Below, piece after piece: positions 31,151 through 40,202 of a DNA stretch of 64,000 bases; positions within the stretch are counted from its first letter, which is position 1, and every line of letters begins with the position of its first letter. Origin of the DNA: Cytobacillus oceanisediminis 2691 (GTDB taxonomy: Bacteria; Bacillota; Bacilli; Bacillales; Cytobacillaceae); the NCBI RefSeq assembly GCF_000294775.2, contig NZ_CP015506.1, positions 1,091,501-1,155,500 on the forward strand. Direction: 5' to 3'. Made by a program: the position numbers and the translations under genes. A model generated the notes under the pieces. The model made no database searches. It saw only the letters and a program-made list of their open reading frames with translations, and was not told the DNA's origin.

Positions 31151-32704
31151 ATGAATATCGACAAATTTCAGGAAAGTATGTATCAGCTGATTGTTGAGAC
31201 ATCCACTAATCTTCCGCGTGATGTGCGCCGTGCAATCAAATCAGCGAAAGAAAGAGAAAATGCCGGCACTAGAGCAGCGATGAGCTTAGATACCATTACG
31301 AATAATATTAAAATGGCTGATGATAATGTGTCGCCAATTTGCCAGGATACCGGATTGCCGACTTTCAAAATCAAGACGCCAGTCGGTGCTAACCAGCTGG
31401 TCATGAAGGAAGCAATCAAAAACGCAATCGCCCAGGCAACTAAGGACGGAAAGCTTCGCCCGAACTCTGTTGATTCCTTAACTGGCGCCAACAGCGGGGA
31501 CAACCTTGGCTACGGAACACCTGTCATTAAATTTGAACAATGGGAAAAAGATTATATAGACGCCCGCCTGATTCTTAAAGGCGGCGGCTGTGAAAATAAA
31601 AATATCCAATATAGCCTTCCCTGCGAACTTGAAGGCCTTGGCCGAGCTGGACGCGACCTAGATGGAATCCGCAAATGCATCATGCACTCTGTATACCAGG
31701 CGCAGGGACAGGGATGCAGCGCCGGCTTTATCGGTGTCGGCATCGGGGGAGACCGCTCTTCAGGCTATGACCTGGCGAAAGAGCAGCTGTTTCGTTCTGT
31801 AGATGATGTAAATCCTAATGAAGATCTCCGCAAACTCGAGGATTACGTGATGGAGAATGCAAATGAGTTAGGAATCGGAACAATGGGCTTCGGCGGGGAA
31901 ACCACGCTTTTAGGCTGTAAAGTCGGTGTTATGAACCGTATTCCGGCAAGCTTCTTCGTATCTGTTGCCTATAATTGCTGGGCGTTCCGCCGCCTTGGCG
32001 CAGCAATCAGCATGGAAACAGGTGAAATTAATGAATGGATGTATCAGGAAGGCGAGCATATCGACTTTAGTGCTTCTGAAGCCGAACTTGAGACAGCGGC
32101 AGCAGCAGAAACAGCAGAGCAAACAAACATCGTAACATTGCAGGCGCCGATTACTGAAGAACAGATCCGCAACCTTAAGGTTGGTGATGTGGTACAGATC
32201 AACGGCATGATGTACACGGGCCGCGATGCCATCCACCATCACCTGATGGACCATGATGCACCAGTTGATCTTAATGGGCAGGTTATTTACCACTGCGGCC
32301 CGGTCATGATGAAGGACGAAGACGGCAAGTGGCATGTAAAAGCCGCTGGACCGACTACAAGTATTCGTGAGGAGCCATATCAGGGAGATATCATGAAAAA
32401 GTTCGGCATCCGTGCTGTTATCGGTAAAGGCGGAATGGGGCCAAAAACATTGGAAGCACTTCAGGAACATGGCGGCGTTTACTTAAATGCAATCGGCGGT
32501 GCTGCACAATATTATGCTGACTGCATCAAGTCTGTTGAAGGCGTGGACCTCATGGAATTCGGTATTCCGGAAGCAATGTGGCACCTGAAGGTTGAAGGCT
32601 TTACTGCAGTTGTGACGATGGATTCCCATGGAAACAGTCTTCATAGGGATGTAGATAAATCTTCACTTGAGAAATTGGCTCAATTCAAAGAGCGTGTATT
32701 CTAA
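31151..32704 (+). CDS. fumA: Class I (Fe-S) fumarate hydratase
   Basis: Interconverts fumarate and malate in the TCA cycle using an oxygen-labile [4Fe-4S] cluster. 517 residues: an N-terminal alpha domain with ICQDTGLPTFKIKTPVG (first cluster Cys), GGGCENKN (second), and GFGGETTLLGCKVG (third), and a C-terminal beta domain starting near 350 (VTLQAPITEEQIRNLKVGDV, then GPTTSIREEP and GKGGMG). The start MNIDKF follows AAGGGG; an ATG 39 bases upstream has no site. Most Bacillaceae rely on the class II enzyme (FumC/CitG), so this may be a second fumarase. Confidence 0.94.
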   Translation: MNIDKFQESMYQLIVETSTNLPRDVRRAIKSAKERENAGTRAAMSLDTITNNIKMADDNVSPICQDTGLPTFKIKTPVGANQLVMKEAIKNAIAQATKDGKLRPNSVDSLTGANSGDNLGYGTPVIKFEQWEKDYIDARLILKGGGCENKNIQYSLPCELEGLGRAGRDLDGIRKCIMHSVYQAQGQGCSAGFIGVGIGGDRSSGYDLAKEQLFRSVDDVNPNEDLRKLEDYVMENANELGIGTMGFGGETTLLGCKVGVMNRIPASFFVSVAYNCWAFRRLGAAISMETGEINEWMYQEGEHIDFSASEAELETAAAAETAEQTNIVTLQAPITEEQIRNLKVGDVVQINGMMYTGRDAIHHHLMDHDAPVDLNGQVIYHCGPVMMKDEDGKWHVKAAGPTTSIREEPYQGDIMKKFGIRAVIGKGGMGPKTLEALQEHGGVYLNAIGGAAQYYADCIKSVEGVDLMEFGIPEAMWHLKVEGFTAVVTMDSHGNSLHRDVDKSSLEKLAQFKERVF

Positions 32705-32714
32705 TAGATGAACG

Positions 32715-32746
32715 GGAGAGAGGCTGTTTGCGGCCTCTCTTTTTTG
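32715..32746 (+). terminator. Terminator of fumA
   Basis: GAGAGAGGC-tgtttgc-GGCCTCTC followed by TTTTTT. Confidence 0.88.
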
Positions 32747-32826
32747 TGCATTTTTTTGCCAATGATCCCTGCGAATGTTTTTATTTCATTCACAAACACT
32801 AAGAAAAAAATATTGGAGGAGCTCAG

Positions 32827-33618
32827 ATGAAAAAATTAAGTATCTTCCTGAGTGTTTTTATTTTGTTTTTTTCCGGAACAGCTTATGCGAATTATGGCAA
32901 TTCGCCGGTTCACTGGGGATTCAAAAAAGCAAAAAATGAGGTGCCGGCCGAAGCAGGAAAGCCGCTCGACTCACTGCTTGAAAGACATGGCTCCTATTAT
33001 AAAGGCGATACAAGCAAAAAAGACATTTATTTAACATTTGATAATGGATATGAAAACGGCTATACAGGGCAAATTTTGGATGTTCTGAAAAAGGAAAACG
33101 TTCCTGCTGCCTTTTTTGTAACAGGACATTATTTAAAAAGCGCACCCGATCTTGTAAAGAGAATGGCGGATGAAGGGCATATCATAGGCAATCACTCCTG
33201 GCATCATCCTGATATGACAAGAGTGAGCGATGAGAAATTTATTAAAGAACTTGAAATGGTCCGTGCTGAAAACGAAAAGCTTACAGGTGTTAAGCATATG
33301 GCATATTTGCGGCCGCCTCGAGGCATTTTCAGCGAACGCACTTTGGCTTTGGCTAAAAAGGAAGGCTATACGCATGTATTCTGGTCACTGGCCTTTGTCG
33401 ACTGGAACACAGACCGGCAGAAAGGCTGGCAGTATTCTTACGACAATATTATGCGTCAGATCCATCCAGGCTGTATCCTTCTTTTGCATACTGTTTCAAA
33501 GGACAATGCCGATGCTCTCCAAAAGGCCATACAGGATCTGAAAAAACGCGGGTACACCTTTAAGAGCCTTGATGACCTGGAATGGGAGCAGGCAATTGGA
33601 GAGAGGATGCTGTACTGA
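32827..33618 (+). CDS. pdaA: Peptidoglycan N-acetylmuramic acid deacetylase PdaA
   Basis: Sporulation enzyme that deacetylates muramic acid on the way to muramic delta-lactam in the spore cortex, required for germination. Signal peptide (about 1-21, ending AYA). NodB domain with TFDNGYENGY (motif 1), HSWHHPDM (motif 2, metal histidines) and LRPPRGIFSE (motif 3), then DWNTDR and LLLHTVSKDN. The TFDNGYENG form in place of TFDDG is the PdaA mark. 263 residues, usual length; ribosome binding site GGAGGAG. Synteny with B. subtilis pdaA (yfjS). Confidence 0.95.
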   Translation: MKKLSIFLSVFILFFSGTAYANYGNSPVHWGFKKAKNEVPAEAGKPLDSLLERHGSYYKGDTSKKDIYLTFDNGYENGYTGQILDVLKKENVPAAFFVTGHYLKSAPDLVKRMADEGHIIGNHSWHHPDMTRVSDEKFIKELEMVRAENEKLTGVKHMAYLRPPRGIFSERTLALAKKEGYTHVFWSLAFVDWNTDRQKGWQYSYDNIMRQIHPGCILLLHTVSKDNADALQKAIQDLKKRGYTFKSLDDLEWEQAIGERMLY

Positions 33619-33627
33619 TTTATGTTT

Positions 33628-33758
33628 GGCCGATAAAAAATTTGGATGGGCACAACAAAGTCATATTGGCCGTAATACTTAAGATTAGGCCGGTAAATTA
33701 TGTGCTTTGGCCGGTATTTTTTTAAGATGGCCGGTAAATGCCCAATTTCGGCCGGTAA
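33628..33758. repeat. Helically phased GGCCGGTAA repeat array
   Basis: GGCCGRTAA-like cores start at 33628, 33668, 33688, 33709, 33729 and 33750. Spacings are 40, 20, 21, 20 and 21; a degenerate core (GGGCACAAC) near 33648 fills the gap. The period is about 20.5 bp, two helical turns. Each core is usually preceded by TT or AT and followed by an A/T-rich stretch. No frame of interest. A phased array like this could bind a protein on one DNA face, or be a slippage product. Confidence 0.8.
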
Positions 33759-33854
33759 CACTGCAGAAATTTATAAATTGCATGAAATAGACCCAACTTT
33801 TCAGGGTCTATTTTGTATATAGTCCAACAATTTTAGTAAAATAACGGCAAAAAA

Positions 33855-33863
33855 TGCTATAAT
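33855..33863 (+). promoter_or_regulatory. Extended -10 promoter (TGCTATAAT)
   Basis: TGC followed by a consensus TATAAT. Transcription would begin at about 33870, very close to the ATG at 33872, which argues for the downstream TTG (33893) as the start of the next gene. Confidence 0.55.
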
Positions 33864-33892
33864 CGGGGAAAATGATAAAGGACGGATTCTTC

Positions 33893-34753
33893 TTGGAAAA
33901 GATACAAGTAGAAGGACCTTATAATTTTGATCTGGTACTGGACAGGCTTTCGAATGACCCTCTTAATCAGGTTGATATAGCAAATCGGTCTGTGAAAGTG
34001 CCTATGCTGCTCAGCCATCATCCGATTGTGGCAGAAGTAAAAGCAATCGGTACAACTGATAAGCCGGAATTTTTAATAACCGGAACTGATGGCGCTTTTA
34101 AAGAAAAAGCAGCAGAGCGTTTATCGGAAATTTTTCAATGGCATCTGCCTCTTGAGAGGATTCACGAACATTTTCAAAACACAGAATTACAGCCAATTTT
34201 CGATGCTCATTATGGTACTCCAATTGTTCTTGATTTTGATCCGTATAGCTGTATATTAAAATGCATTATTCACCAGCAGCTTAATCTTGCTTTCGCACAC
34301 ACGTTAACAGAACGGTTTGTAAAAGCATTTGGATTCGAAAAGGATGGAGTGTGGTTTTATCCGCTTCCCGAAAAAGTTGCAGAACTGAAAGTGGATGAAT
34401 TAAGAGAGCTGCAGTTCAGTGGACGAAAGGCTGAGTATGTAATTGGCATCGCAAAAGAAACGGCCTCGGGAAATTTAAACTTTGACGAGCTTAAAAACCT
34501 TTCAGATGAAGAAATTTATGATAAACTTATCAAATTGCGCGGTGTCGGACCCTGGACTGTTCAAAACTTCTTGATGTTCGGGCTGGGCCGGCCAAATCTT
34601 TTTCCAGCTGCAGACATTGGCATCCAGAATGCCTTAAAAAAACTATATAAATTAGAAGCGAAACCGACTCTTGAGGAAATGGAGACATTCTCGAAGAGCT
34701 GGGATCCTTATTTGAGCTATGCTTCTCTTTATTTGTGGAGGAGTATCGAGTAA
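33893..34753 (+). CDS. DNA-3-methyladenine glycosylase II / AlkA-like (YfjP)
   Basis: Base-excision repair enzyme that removes alkylated purines. The helix-hairpin-helix glycosylase domain (about 110-285) includes ILKCIIHQQLNLAFAHTL, LRELQFSGRKAEYVIG, and the HhH plus catalytic Asp region LIKLRGVGPWTVQNFLMFGL ending in FPAADIGIQ. The N-terminal domain (about 1-100) is AlkA-like. The TTG at 33893 (AAAGGA upstream) is preferred because of the promoter position; the ATG at 33872 is the alternative. Upstream of the rlmCD-type gene by 19 bases, as yfjP-yfjO in B. subtilis. Confidence 0.88.
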   Translation: MEKIQVEGPYNFDLVLDRLSNDPLNQVDIANRSVKVPMLLSHHPIVAEVKAIGTTDKPEFLITGTDGAFKEKAAERLSEIFQWHLPLERIHEHFQNTELQPIFDAHYGTPIVLDFDPYSCILKCIIHQQLNLAFAHTLTERFVKAFGFEKDGVWFYPLPEKVAELKVDELRELQFSGRKAEYVIGIAKETASGNLNFDELKNLSDEEIYDKLIKLRGVGPWTVQNFLMFGLGRPNLFPAADIGIQNALKKLYKLEAKPTLEEMETFSKSWDPYLSYASLYLWRSIE

Positions 34754-34772
34754 TTTGGAGTGATGAAGCACC

Positions 34773-36155
34773 ATGAAACAAGAACAAACAGCTAAATTAA
34801 AACTAAAGCAAACATTCCCGCTGACAATCAAAAGGCTTGGCATCAATGGGGAAGGTGTCGGTTATTTTAAAAGGCAAGTCGTATTTGTTCCAGGAGCACT
34901 GCCTGGCGAGGAAATCACAGCAGAAGCAACAAAGGTAAACCCAAAGTTTGCTGAGGCCAAAATAAAAAAAATCCGTAAAAAATCCGAATTCCGTGTTCAG
35001 CCGCCATGCCCAGTATATCATGAGTGTGGAGGCTGCCAGCTGCAGCATCTCCGGTATGATCAGCAGCTGAAGGAGAAACGGGATATCATTATTCAAGCTT
35101 TAGAACGCCATACTAAGCTGAATCCCGAGAAGCTGGATATCAAAGAAACCATTGGAATGGAAGATCCGTGGAGCTACAGAAATAAAAGCCAGTTCCAGGT
35201 TGGCCAAAAAGACGGGAAGGTGCTTGCCGGATTATATGGCATGAATTCGCACCGCCTGATTAATATTGAGCACTGTGCGGTGCAGCATCCGCAAACAACA
35301 AAGGCGACTGAAGCAGTGAAACGGATTCTCCAGGATTTGAGAATCCCAATCTATAATGAAAGAAGCCGAAAAGGTATAGTAAGAACAATCGTTGCCAGGG
35401 TGGGAATCCAGACAGGAGAGCTTCAGATTGTACTGATCACAACTCAAAAAGAGCTTCCAAAGAAAGAGATCATAATAGAAAAAATCAAAAGCGAGCTTCC
35501 TGAAGTAAAATCAATCATACAAAATGTGAATGGTGAAAAAACCTCCCTTATTTTTGGACAGGAAACCATGAATCTGGACGGAAGCGACTTTATCCAGGAA
35601 ACACTCGGAGATTTGCAGTTTGAACTATCTGCACGGACATTTTTCCAGCTGAACCCTGAACAAACCGTTAAGCTTTATAATGAAGTCAAAAGAGCAGCGG
35701 CTTTAACCGGCAAGGAAAAAGTAGCTGACGCATACTGCGGCGTCGGAACGATTGGATTATGGGTAGCAGATCAGGCAGCGGAAATCCGCGGCATGGATAT
35801 CATCAGGGAATCCATTGAGGATGCAAAGAAAAATGCTGACCGCCATGGAATTAAACATGCCCAATATGTTGTCGGCAAAGCAGAGGAATGGCTTCCTAAA
35901 TGGACAAAAGATGGATGGCGTCCGGATGTTATTATCGTCGATCCGCCAAGAACAGGACTTGATCATCAGCTGTTAAAGACTATTTTAAAAGTCCAGCCCA
36001 AGAAAGTGGTGTATGTCTCATGTAACCCATCTACATTGGCAAAGGATATTTCGGTCCTGAGCCCCAAATATAAGGTAAATGGCATACAGCCTGTGGATAT
36101 GTTCCCGCAGACCGCACATGTGGAGAGTGTGACACAACTTGTTTTAAACGTGTAA
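34773..36155 (+). CDS. 23S rRNA (uracil-C5)-methyltransferase, RlmCD type (YfjO)
   Basis: Methylates uracil C5 in 23S rRNA using SAM. An N-terminal TRAM domain (about 1-65), then four cysteines for an Fe-S cluster ([14 protein letters not shown] plus CAVQHPQ). The SAM-binding domain has [22 protein letters not shown] and VDPPRTGLD, and the catalytic cysteine is in [13 protein letters not shown]. 460 residues, as expected. Bacillus enzymes of this type act on U747 and U1939. Probably cotranscribed with the glycosylase. Confidence 0.93.
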   Translation: MKQEQTAKLKLKQTFPLTIKRLGINGEGVGYFKRQVVFVPGALPGEEITAEATKVNPKFAEAKIKKIRKKSEFRVQPPCPVYHECGGCQLQHLRYDQQLKEKRDIIIQALERHTKLNPEKLDIKETIGMEDPWSYRNKSQFQVGQKDGKVLAGLYGMNSHRLINIEHCAVQHPQTTKATEAVKRILQDLRIPIYNERSRKGIVRTIVARVGIQTGELQIVLITTQKELPKKEIIIEKIKSELPEVKSIIQNVNGEKTSLIFGQETMNLDGSDFIQETLGDLQFELSARTFFQLNPEQTVKLYNEVKRAAALTGKEKVADAYCGVGTIGLWVADQAAEIRGMDIIRESIEDAKKNADRHGIKHAQYVVGKAEEWLPKWTKDGWRPDVIIVDPPRTGLDHQLLKTILKVQPKKVVYVSCNPSTLAKDISVLSPKYKVNGIQPVDMFPQTAHVESVTQLVLNV

Positions 36156-36180
36156 CCCAAACATAAGCTTTTGCTGATCC

Positions 36181-36232
36181 ACCCTGATTTCGTAAAAAAT
36201 ATTTTTGCGGTTTCGGGGTCTTTTTTCTGTTA
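36181..36232 (+). terminator. Terminator after RlmCD-type gene
   Basis: CCCTGA...CGTAAAAA-atat-TTTTTGCG...TCGGGG makes a two-part stem followed by TCTTTTTT. Confidence 0.8.
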
Positions 36233-36375
36233 ATCCCTGCTGTTTTTTAGGATGTTTTAGCAAAGCTTTATTTTTTACTCAGCCAGTGGAATACTGTTTA
36301 ATGGGATGGATGTCAGCAGGAGATATTTTAGCTGTACAAAAATTGTGCAGTTAAAATTTACATTATTTAATCAGT

Positions 36376-36405
36376 TTGATAAAAAGTGCTTAAGCATGGT
36401 ATAAG
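36376..36405 (+). promoter_or_regulatory. Candidate sigma-A promoter for dus gene
   Basis: TTGATA (36376-36381), an 18-base spacer and TATAAG (36400-36405), about 80 bases upstream of the coding start. Confidence 0.4.
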
Positions 36406-36487
36406 TGTAAAAGAAGCAGGGATATTCTGCTTTTTAATTTTGGGATTAAAAGTTGGTTTCCCATATTGAGAGGATTTGAATTTTACT

Positions 36488-37465
36488 ATGATAGATAATT
36501 TTTGGCGTGAGTTACCGCGGCCATTTTTTATACTGGCACCAATGGAAGAGGTGACGGATGTTGTTTTTCGCCATGTGGTGAGTGAAGCAGCCAGACCTGA
36601 GGTATTTTTTACTGAGTTTACAAACTCAGATAGTTATTGTCACCCTGAGGGGATTAATAGTGTGCGTGGGCGTTTGACTTTTACAGAGGATGAACAGCCA
36701 ATTGTAGCCCATATATGGGGGGATAAGCCTGAATACTTCCGGCAAATGAGTATTGGGATGGCGGAACTGGGCTTTAAGGGATTGGATATCAATATGGGCT
36801 GTCCTGTACCCAATGTGGCACAGCACGGGAAGGGAAGCGGCCTGATCCGTCGCCCGGAAGTGGCAGCTGAATTGATCCAGGCAGCCAAAGCAGGAGGTTT
36901 GCCGGTAAGTGTAAAGACAAGGCTTGGCTTCACGGAAGTAGACGAATGGAAGGTCTGGCTGAAACACATTTTGGAGCAGGACATTGCTAATCTTTCCATT
37001 CATCTGCGTACAAGGGACGAAATGAGCAAAGTGCCTGCGCATTGGGAGCTGATCCCGGAGATTAAGAAACTTCGCGAACAGGTGGCACCAGATACCCTTT
37101 TGACGATCAATGGAGATATTCCTGACCGTCAGAAGGGCTTGGAGCTGGCCGAGAAATACGGTATTGATGGAGTTATGATTGGGCGCGGCATATTCCATAA
37201 TCCATTTGCCTTTGAAACGGAGAAGAAAGATCATAGCAGTGAGGAATTGCTGGACCTTTTAAGATTGCATATGGATCTTCATGATCAATATTCGCATTTA
37301 GAGCTGCGGCCGTTCACGGCTCTTCACCGTTTTTTCAAGATTTATGCCAAAGGATTTCCAGGGGCAAGTGCACTAAGAAATCAATTGATGAACACAAGGT
37401 CTACAGATGAAGTGCGTGAATTGCTTGATGCGTTTGTGTCAAAGAATCTTGAAAATAATAACTGA
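36488..37465 (+). CDS. tRNA-dihydrouridine synthase (YfjN/DusC-like)
   Basis: FMN enzyme that reduces uridine to dihydrouridine in the D-loop of tRNAs. The TIM barrel begins [20 protein letters not shown]. The active cysteine is in [20 protein letters not shown], followed by VKTRLGF, the [10 protein letters not shown] substrate loop and [12 protein letters not shown] (FMN phosphate site). 325 residues. The start MIDNFW is chosen by family alignment; a TTG 12 bases earlier is possible, and neither is ideally spaced from GAGAGG. Confidence 0.92.
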   Translation: MIDNFWRELPRPFFILAPMEEVTDVVFRHVVSEAARPEVFFTEFTNSDSYCHPEGINSVRGRLTFTEDEQPIVAHIWGDKPEYFRQMSIGMAELGFKGLDINMGCPVPNVAQHGKGSGLIRRPEVAAELIQAAKAGGLPVSVKTRLGFTEVDEWKVWLKHILEQDIANLSIHLRTRDEMSKVPAHWELIPEIKKLREQVAPDTLLTINGDIPDRQKGLELAEKYGIDGVMIGRGIFHNPFAFETEKKDHSSEELLDLLRLHMDLHDQYSHLELRPFTALHRFFKIYAKGFPGASALRNQLMNTRSTDEVRELLDAFVSKNLENNN

Positions 37466-37474
37466 ATTCTAAAT

Positions 37475-37508
37475 GGGGATGGGCAAGCGGTCCATCCTCC
37501 TTTTTTTT
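37475..37508 (+). terminator. Terminator after dus gene
   Basis: GGGATGG and CCATCC stem, then TCC and a run of eight T residues. Confidence 0.82.
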
Positions 37509-37540
37509 CACAAGGTTTGTTGCTTTTTGTATTATATTTA

Positions 37541-37736
37541 CTGAGTTGATTGTAGCGGAAGGTGCGAGATCCTTGAAAATGCATTCGCATATTCTTCGTG
37601 CGGTGTTTACTCAAGGGAGCTTACTCAATGTCTGCGGGAGTAGCGGACAGGTGAGACCCCGCAGACGCACAGCGTCGAGGAGGCTCACCGCCCGCCCCGC
37701 GGAAAGCGAGCAGCCTGGAGCGGAAATCAACGGACA
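37541..37736. repeat. Bacillaceae GC-rich repeat, copy C, with a 59-bp insertion
   Basis: Same ends (GAGTTGATTGTAGCGG and GCGGAAATCAACGG) and inner blocks (GCGGGAGTAGCGG, GAGACCCCGCAG, GAGGAGGCTCACCGC) as copies A and B. Between GAGATCC and TGCGGGAG it carries about 59 extra bases (37573-37631) that begin and end within CTTGA...TCAAGG. The copy is therefore interrupted by a smaller element. Confidence 0.82.
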
Positions 37737-37802
37737 GCATTGATAAGCAAAAAACAACAATTTATACGAAAAGAGCCTAAATTTTAAACTTGAGGGATGA
37801 GG

Positions 37803-38222
37803 ATGAAAGCTTTTTTATTATGCACATTCATGGTATTTTCTTTTGCAATGATAGCAGGCTGTCAATCAGCTGAAACAATGGTTCTGCTGGATGAGGAAGT
37901 CAGAGAAATCAAAGTTTCAAAATCGGAGGGTCTAGGCGGAATTAATGAAGAAAGTTTTATTTCTTTCAAGGATAGAAAATCGATCGCTGTATTTGAAAAG
38001 GCAATAACATCTGCTGTAAAACAGTCAGGGAATGCAGATATTAGTAAACCTGAGTATGATATAGCAGTAGAATATAAAGGAGAACTTCCTTCTCACGGCA
38101 TTCATTTGTGGCTTGGAGAAGACAATGAAAAAAGCGCCTTCATGTATATTACAGATGAATCTGTTTACCTAACTTCTCCAGAAATGACGATAAAACTAAG
38201 AAGCCTAATTCTCTCCAAATAA
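37803..38222 (+). CDS. Hypothetical lipoprotein
   Basis: 139 residues. A lipoprotein signal peptide ends in the lipobox IAGC (Cys about residue 20), followed by an extracytoplasmic domain of mixed strands (FISFKDRKSIAVFEKAITSA, YDIAVEYKGELPSHGIHLWL). GAGGG lies six bases before the ATG at 37803; an ATG six bases earlier is the alternative. Similar small Bacillus lipoproteins have no known role. Function not recognised. Confidence 0.78.
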   Translation: MKAFLLCTFMVFSFAMIAGCQSAETMVLLDEEVREIKVSKSEGLGGINEESFISFKDRKSIAVFEKAITSAVKQSGNADISKPEYDIAVEYKGELPSHGIHLWLGEDNEKSAFMYITDESVYLTSPEMTIKLRSLILSK

Positions 38223-38324
38223 CAGCAGCCCAGCCATTTCACCTGTGTGTGGAATTAAATTCCATATGGTTAATTCACTTGGAAAAGGGGTATTGATCAG
38301 TAATCCAAAAGGAGGTGGCCAAGA

Positions 38325-38480
38325 ATGGAAGTAGAAGTTTTATGTAATGTTGAGAACTGCAAGTATTGGGCTGAAGGTGATAAGTGCGTTGCCGACTCTA
38401 TTTATGTGATTGGCCAAAATGGCCGAGAAGCTGATGATGTAGAGGAAACAGCCTGTAAAACGTTTGAGCATCGTGAATAA
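38325..38480 (+). CDS. DUF1540 domain protein, 51 residues
   Basis: Small protein with four cysteines in the DUF1540 pattern (CNVENCKYW, KCVAD, ETACKTFEH), probably a metal-binding knuckle. Very good ribosome binding site (AAAAGGAGGTGG). Found in many spore formers; function unknown. It stands between the lipoprotein gene and selO and is ended by a terminator. Confidence 0.85.
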   Translation: MEVEVLCNVENCKYWAEGDKCVADSIYVIGQNGREADDVEETACKTFEHRE

Positions 38481-38490
38481 GATTGAGTAG

Positions 38491-38540
38491 GCCTGACTGC
38501 TGGAGAATTTTAACGATCCCGGCCGTCAGGTTTTTTTTAC
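38491..38540 (+). terminator. Terminator after DUF1540 gene
   Basis: CCTGAC (38492-38497) pairs with GTCAGG (38525-38530), followed by eight T residues. Confidence 0.75.
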
Positions 38541-38638
38541 ATACAAAAAGAGAAGATTATTAAGACCGCTATGTTTCTCCGGAAAGGGTATAATAAATGA
38601 AAATGACACTAAATCCATGCAGACAGGAAGGAGATAGA

Positions 38639-40105
38639 ATGACGACTATTAATGAAACCGGATGGAATTTTGATAATAGCTATTCACGGCTGCCGCAGAC
38701 ATTCTTTTCAAAAGTAAAGCCAAATCCTGTACAATCACCTGAGCTGGTGATCCTTAACGAGCCACTGGCGAAATTTTTGGGACTAAACATTGATGCATTG
38801 ACAAGCGAAACTGGCATTGAGGTACTTTCTGGCTCTCGAGTTCCAAAAGACGCTGAACCTCTTGCTCAGGCTTATGCAGGGCATCAGTTTGGACACTTTA
38901 ATATGCTTGGAGATGGCCGGGCCATGCTGATCGGCGAGCAGATAACTCCTGAGGATAAACGGGTGGACATTCAGCTGAAGGGCTCCGGCAGAACTCCGTT
39001 TTCACGCGGGGGAGATGGGCGGGCGGCTCTAGGCCCGATGCTCCGAGAATTCATTATCAGCGAAGCCATGTATGCTCTGGGAATTCCCACTACCCGCAGT
39101 CTGGCAGTTGTAACAACAGGTGAAGCGATTATCCGGGAAACTGAGCTTCCAGGTGCTGTACTGACAAGAGTGGCTGATAGCCATATACGGGTGGGCACTT
39201 TTCAATATGCGGCAAATTGGAGGCCGGCTGATGAGCTTAAAACACTGGCAGATTACACGATTCAGCGCCACTACCCAGAAATTAAAGGCGATGAAAATCC
39301 TTACAAGACACTCTTGCAGAAAGTGATCAAACGTCAGGCTGCACTCATTGCGAAATGGCAGCTAACAGGTTTTATCCATGGAGTCATGAACACCGACAAT
39401 ATGACAATTAGCGGAGAAACCATCGATTATGGTCCGTGCGCCTTTATGGATAAGTATGACTTGGCAACCGTATTTAGTTCCATTGACAGAGAAGGCCGGT
39501 ATGCCTATGGAAATCAGCCTTATATAGGCGGATGGAATCTGGCAAGGTTTGCTGAAACCCTCTTGCCCCTGCTGCATGAAAATGAGGAAGATGCTGTAAA
39601 TATAGCCCAGGATGCAATTTCGGAATACAATAAAATTTATCAAAACCATTGGCTTGCAGGGATGAGGGCAAAACTCGGATTTTTTAATGAAGAAGCACAA
39701 GATGAAGCCCTATTTACCAGCCTTCTAAAGATGATGCAGAAGTCTGGAGCAGATTATACAAACACCTTCCGTTTATTAACATTAGACAAGCCTGAGGAAA
39801 CTTCGATATTTGATGATCAAGAATTTGCAAACTGGCATGGACAATGGCAGGAAAGGCTGAACAGGCAAAAGGAATCGAAAGAAGCAGTGAATGAATTAAT
39901 GAGGAAGAGCAACCCATCCGTCATCCCCCGGAATCACAGAGTTGAAGAAGCTCTTGAAGCAGCTGTTACCAAAGGGGATTACAGCGTGATGAAAAAGCTT
40001 CTTGCAGCACTGAAGGATCCTTATGCCTATACAATAGAACAGGAAGAATACTGCAAGCTGCCAGAGCCATCCGGCATGCCATATCGAACATTTTGCGGAA
40101 CTTAA
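38639..40105 (+). CDS. selO: Protein adenylyltransferase SelO (YdiU)
   Basis: Pseudokinase-fold enzyme that transfers AMP from ATP to Ser, Thr or Tyr of target proteins, with a role in oxidative stress. 488 residues. It has the N-terminal [17 protein letters not shown] block, the nucleotide-binding [20 protein letters not shown], the Mg-binding [20 protein letters not shown] and the C-terminal PYRTFCGT ending with the conserved cysteine that is selenocysteine in animal SelO. AGGAAGGAG lies five bases before the ATG. The upstream in-frame ATG at 38597 lies at the -10 box and is not used. Confidence 0.94.
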   Translation: MTTINETGWNFDNSYSRLPQTFFSKVKPNPVQSPELVILNEPLAKFLGLNIDALTSETGIEVLSGSRVPKDAEPLAQAYAGHQFGHFNMLGDGRAMLIGEQITPEDKRVDIQLKGSGRTPFSRGGDGRAALGPMLREFIISEAMYALGIPTTRSLAVVTTGEAIIRETELPGAVLTRVADSHIRVGTFQYAANWRPADELKTLADYTIQRHYPEIKGDENPYKTLLQKVIKRQAALIAKWQLTGFIHGVMNTDNMTISGETIDYGPCAFMDKYDLATVFSSIDREGRYAYGNQPYIGGWNLARFAETLLPLLHENEEDAVNIAQDAISEYNKIYQNHWLAGMRAKLGFFNEEAQDEALFTSLLKMMQKSGADYTNTFRLLTLDKPEETSIFDDQEFANWHGQWQERLNRQKESKEAVNELMRKSNPSVIPRNHRVEEALEAAVTKGDYSVMKKLLAALKDPYAYTIEQEEYCKLPEPSGMPYRTFCGT

Positions 40106-40147
40106 TATAGAGAAATGAACAATTAGAGCGTTGGCTGTAATTTTGCA

Positions 40148-40183
40148 AAGCCTGGCCCCATTAGTGGGGCAGGCATTTTTTAT
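40148..40183 (+). terminator. Terminator of selO
   Basis: GCCTGGCCCCA-ttag-TGGGGCAGGC followed by ATTTTTTATTT. Confidence 0.9.
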
Positions 40184-40202
40184 TTAAGCAGTTAGTGCTT
40201 TA

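Larger units (their letters stand above)
36156..36487. other. Intergenic region between rlmCD-type and dus-type genes
   Basis: Contains the terminator at 36181-36232 and a possible promoter at 36376-36405. The remaining sequence is A/T rich, and I see no gene or repeat in it. Confidence 0.6.

Noticed and set aside
31910..32470. 186-codon minus-strand frame inside fumA
   Set aside because: Antisense of a well-supported gene, no motifs and no start site.
36626..37234. 202-codon minus-strand frame inside the dus gene
   Set aside because: Antisense of a well-supported gene; no family resemblance.
39966..40105. SelO as a selenoprotein
   Set aside because: The C-terminal residue is encoded by TGC (cysteine), the usual bacterial form.
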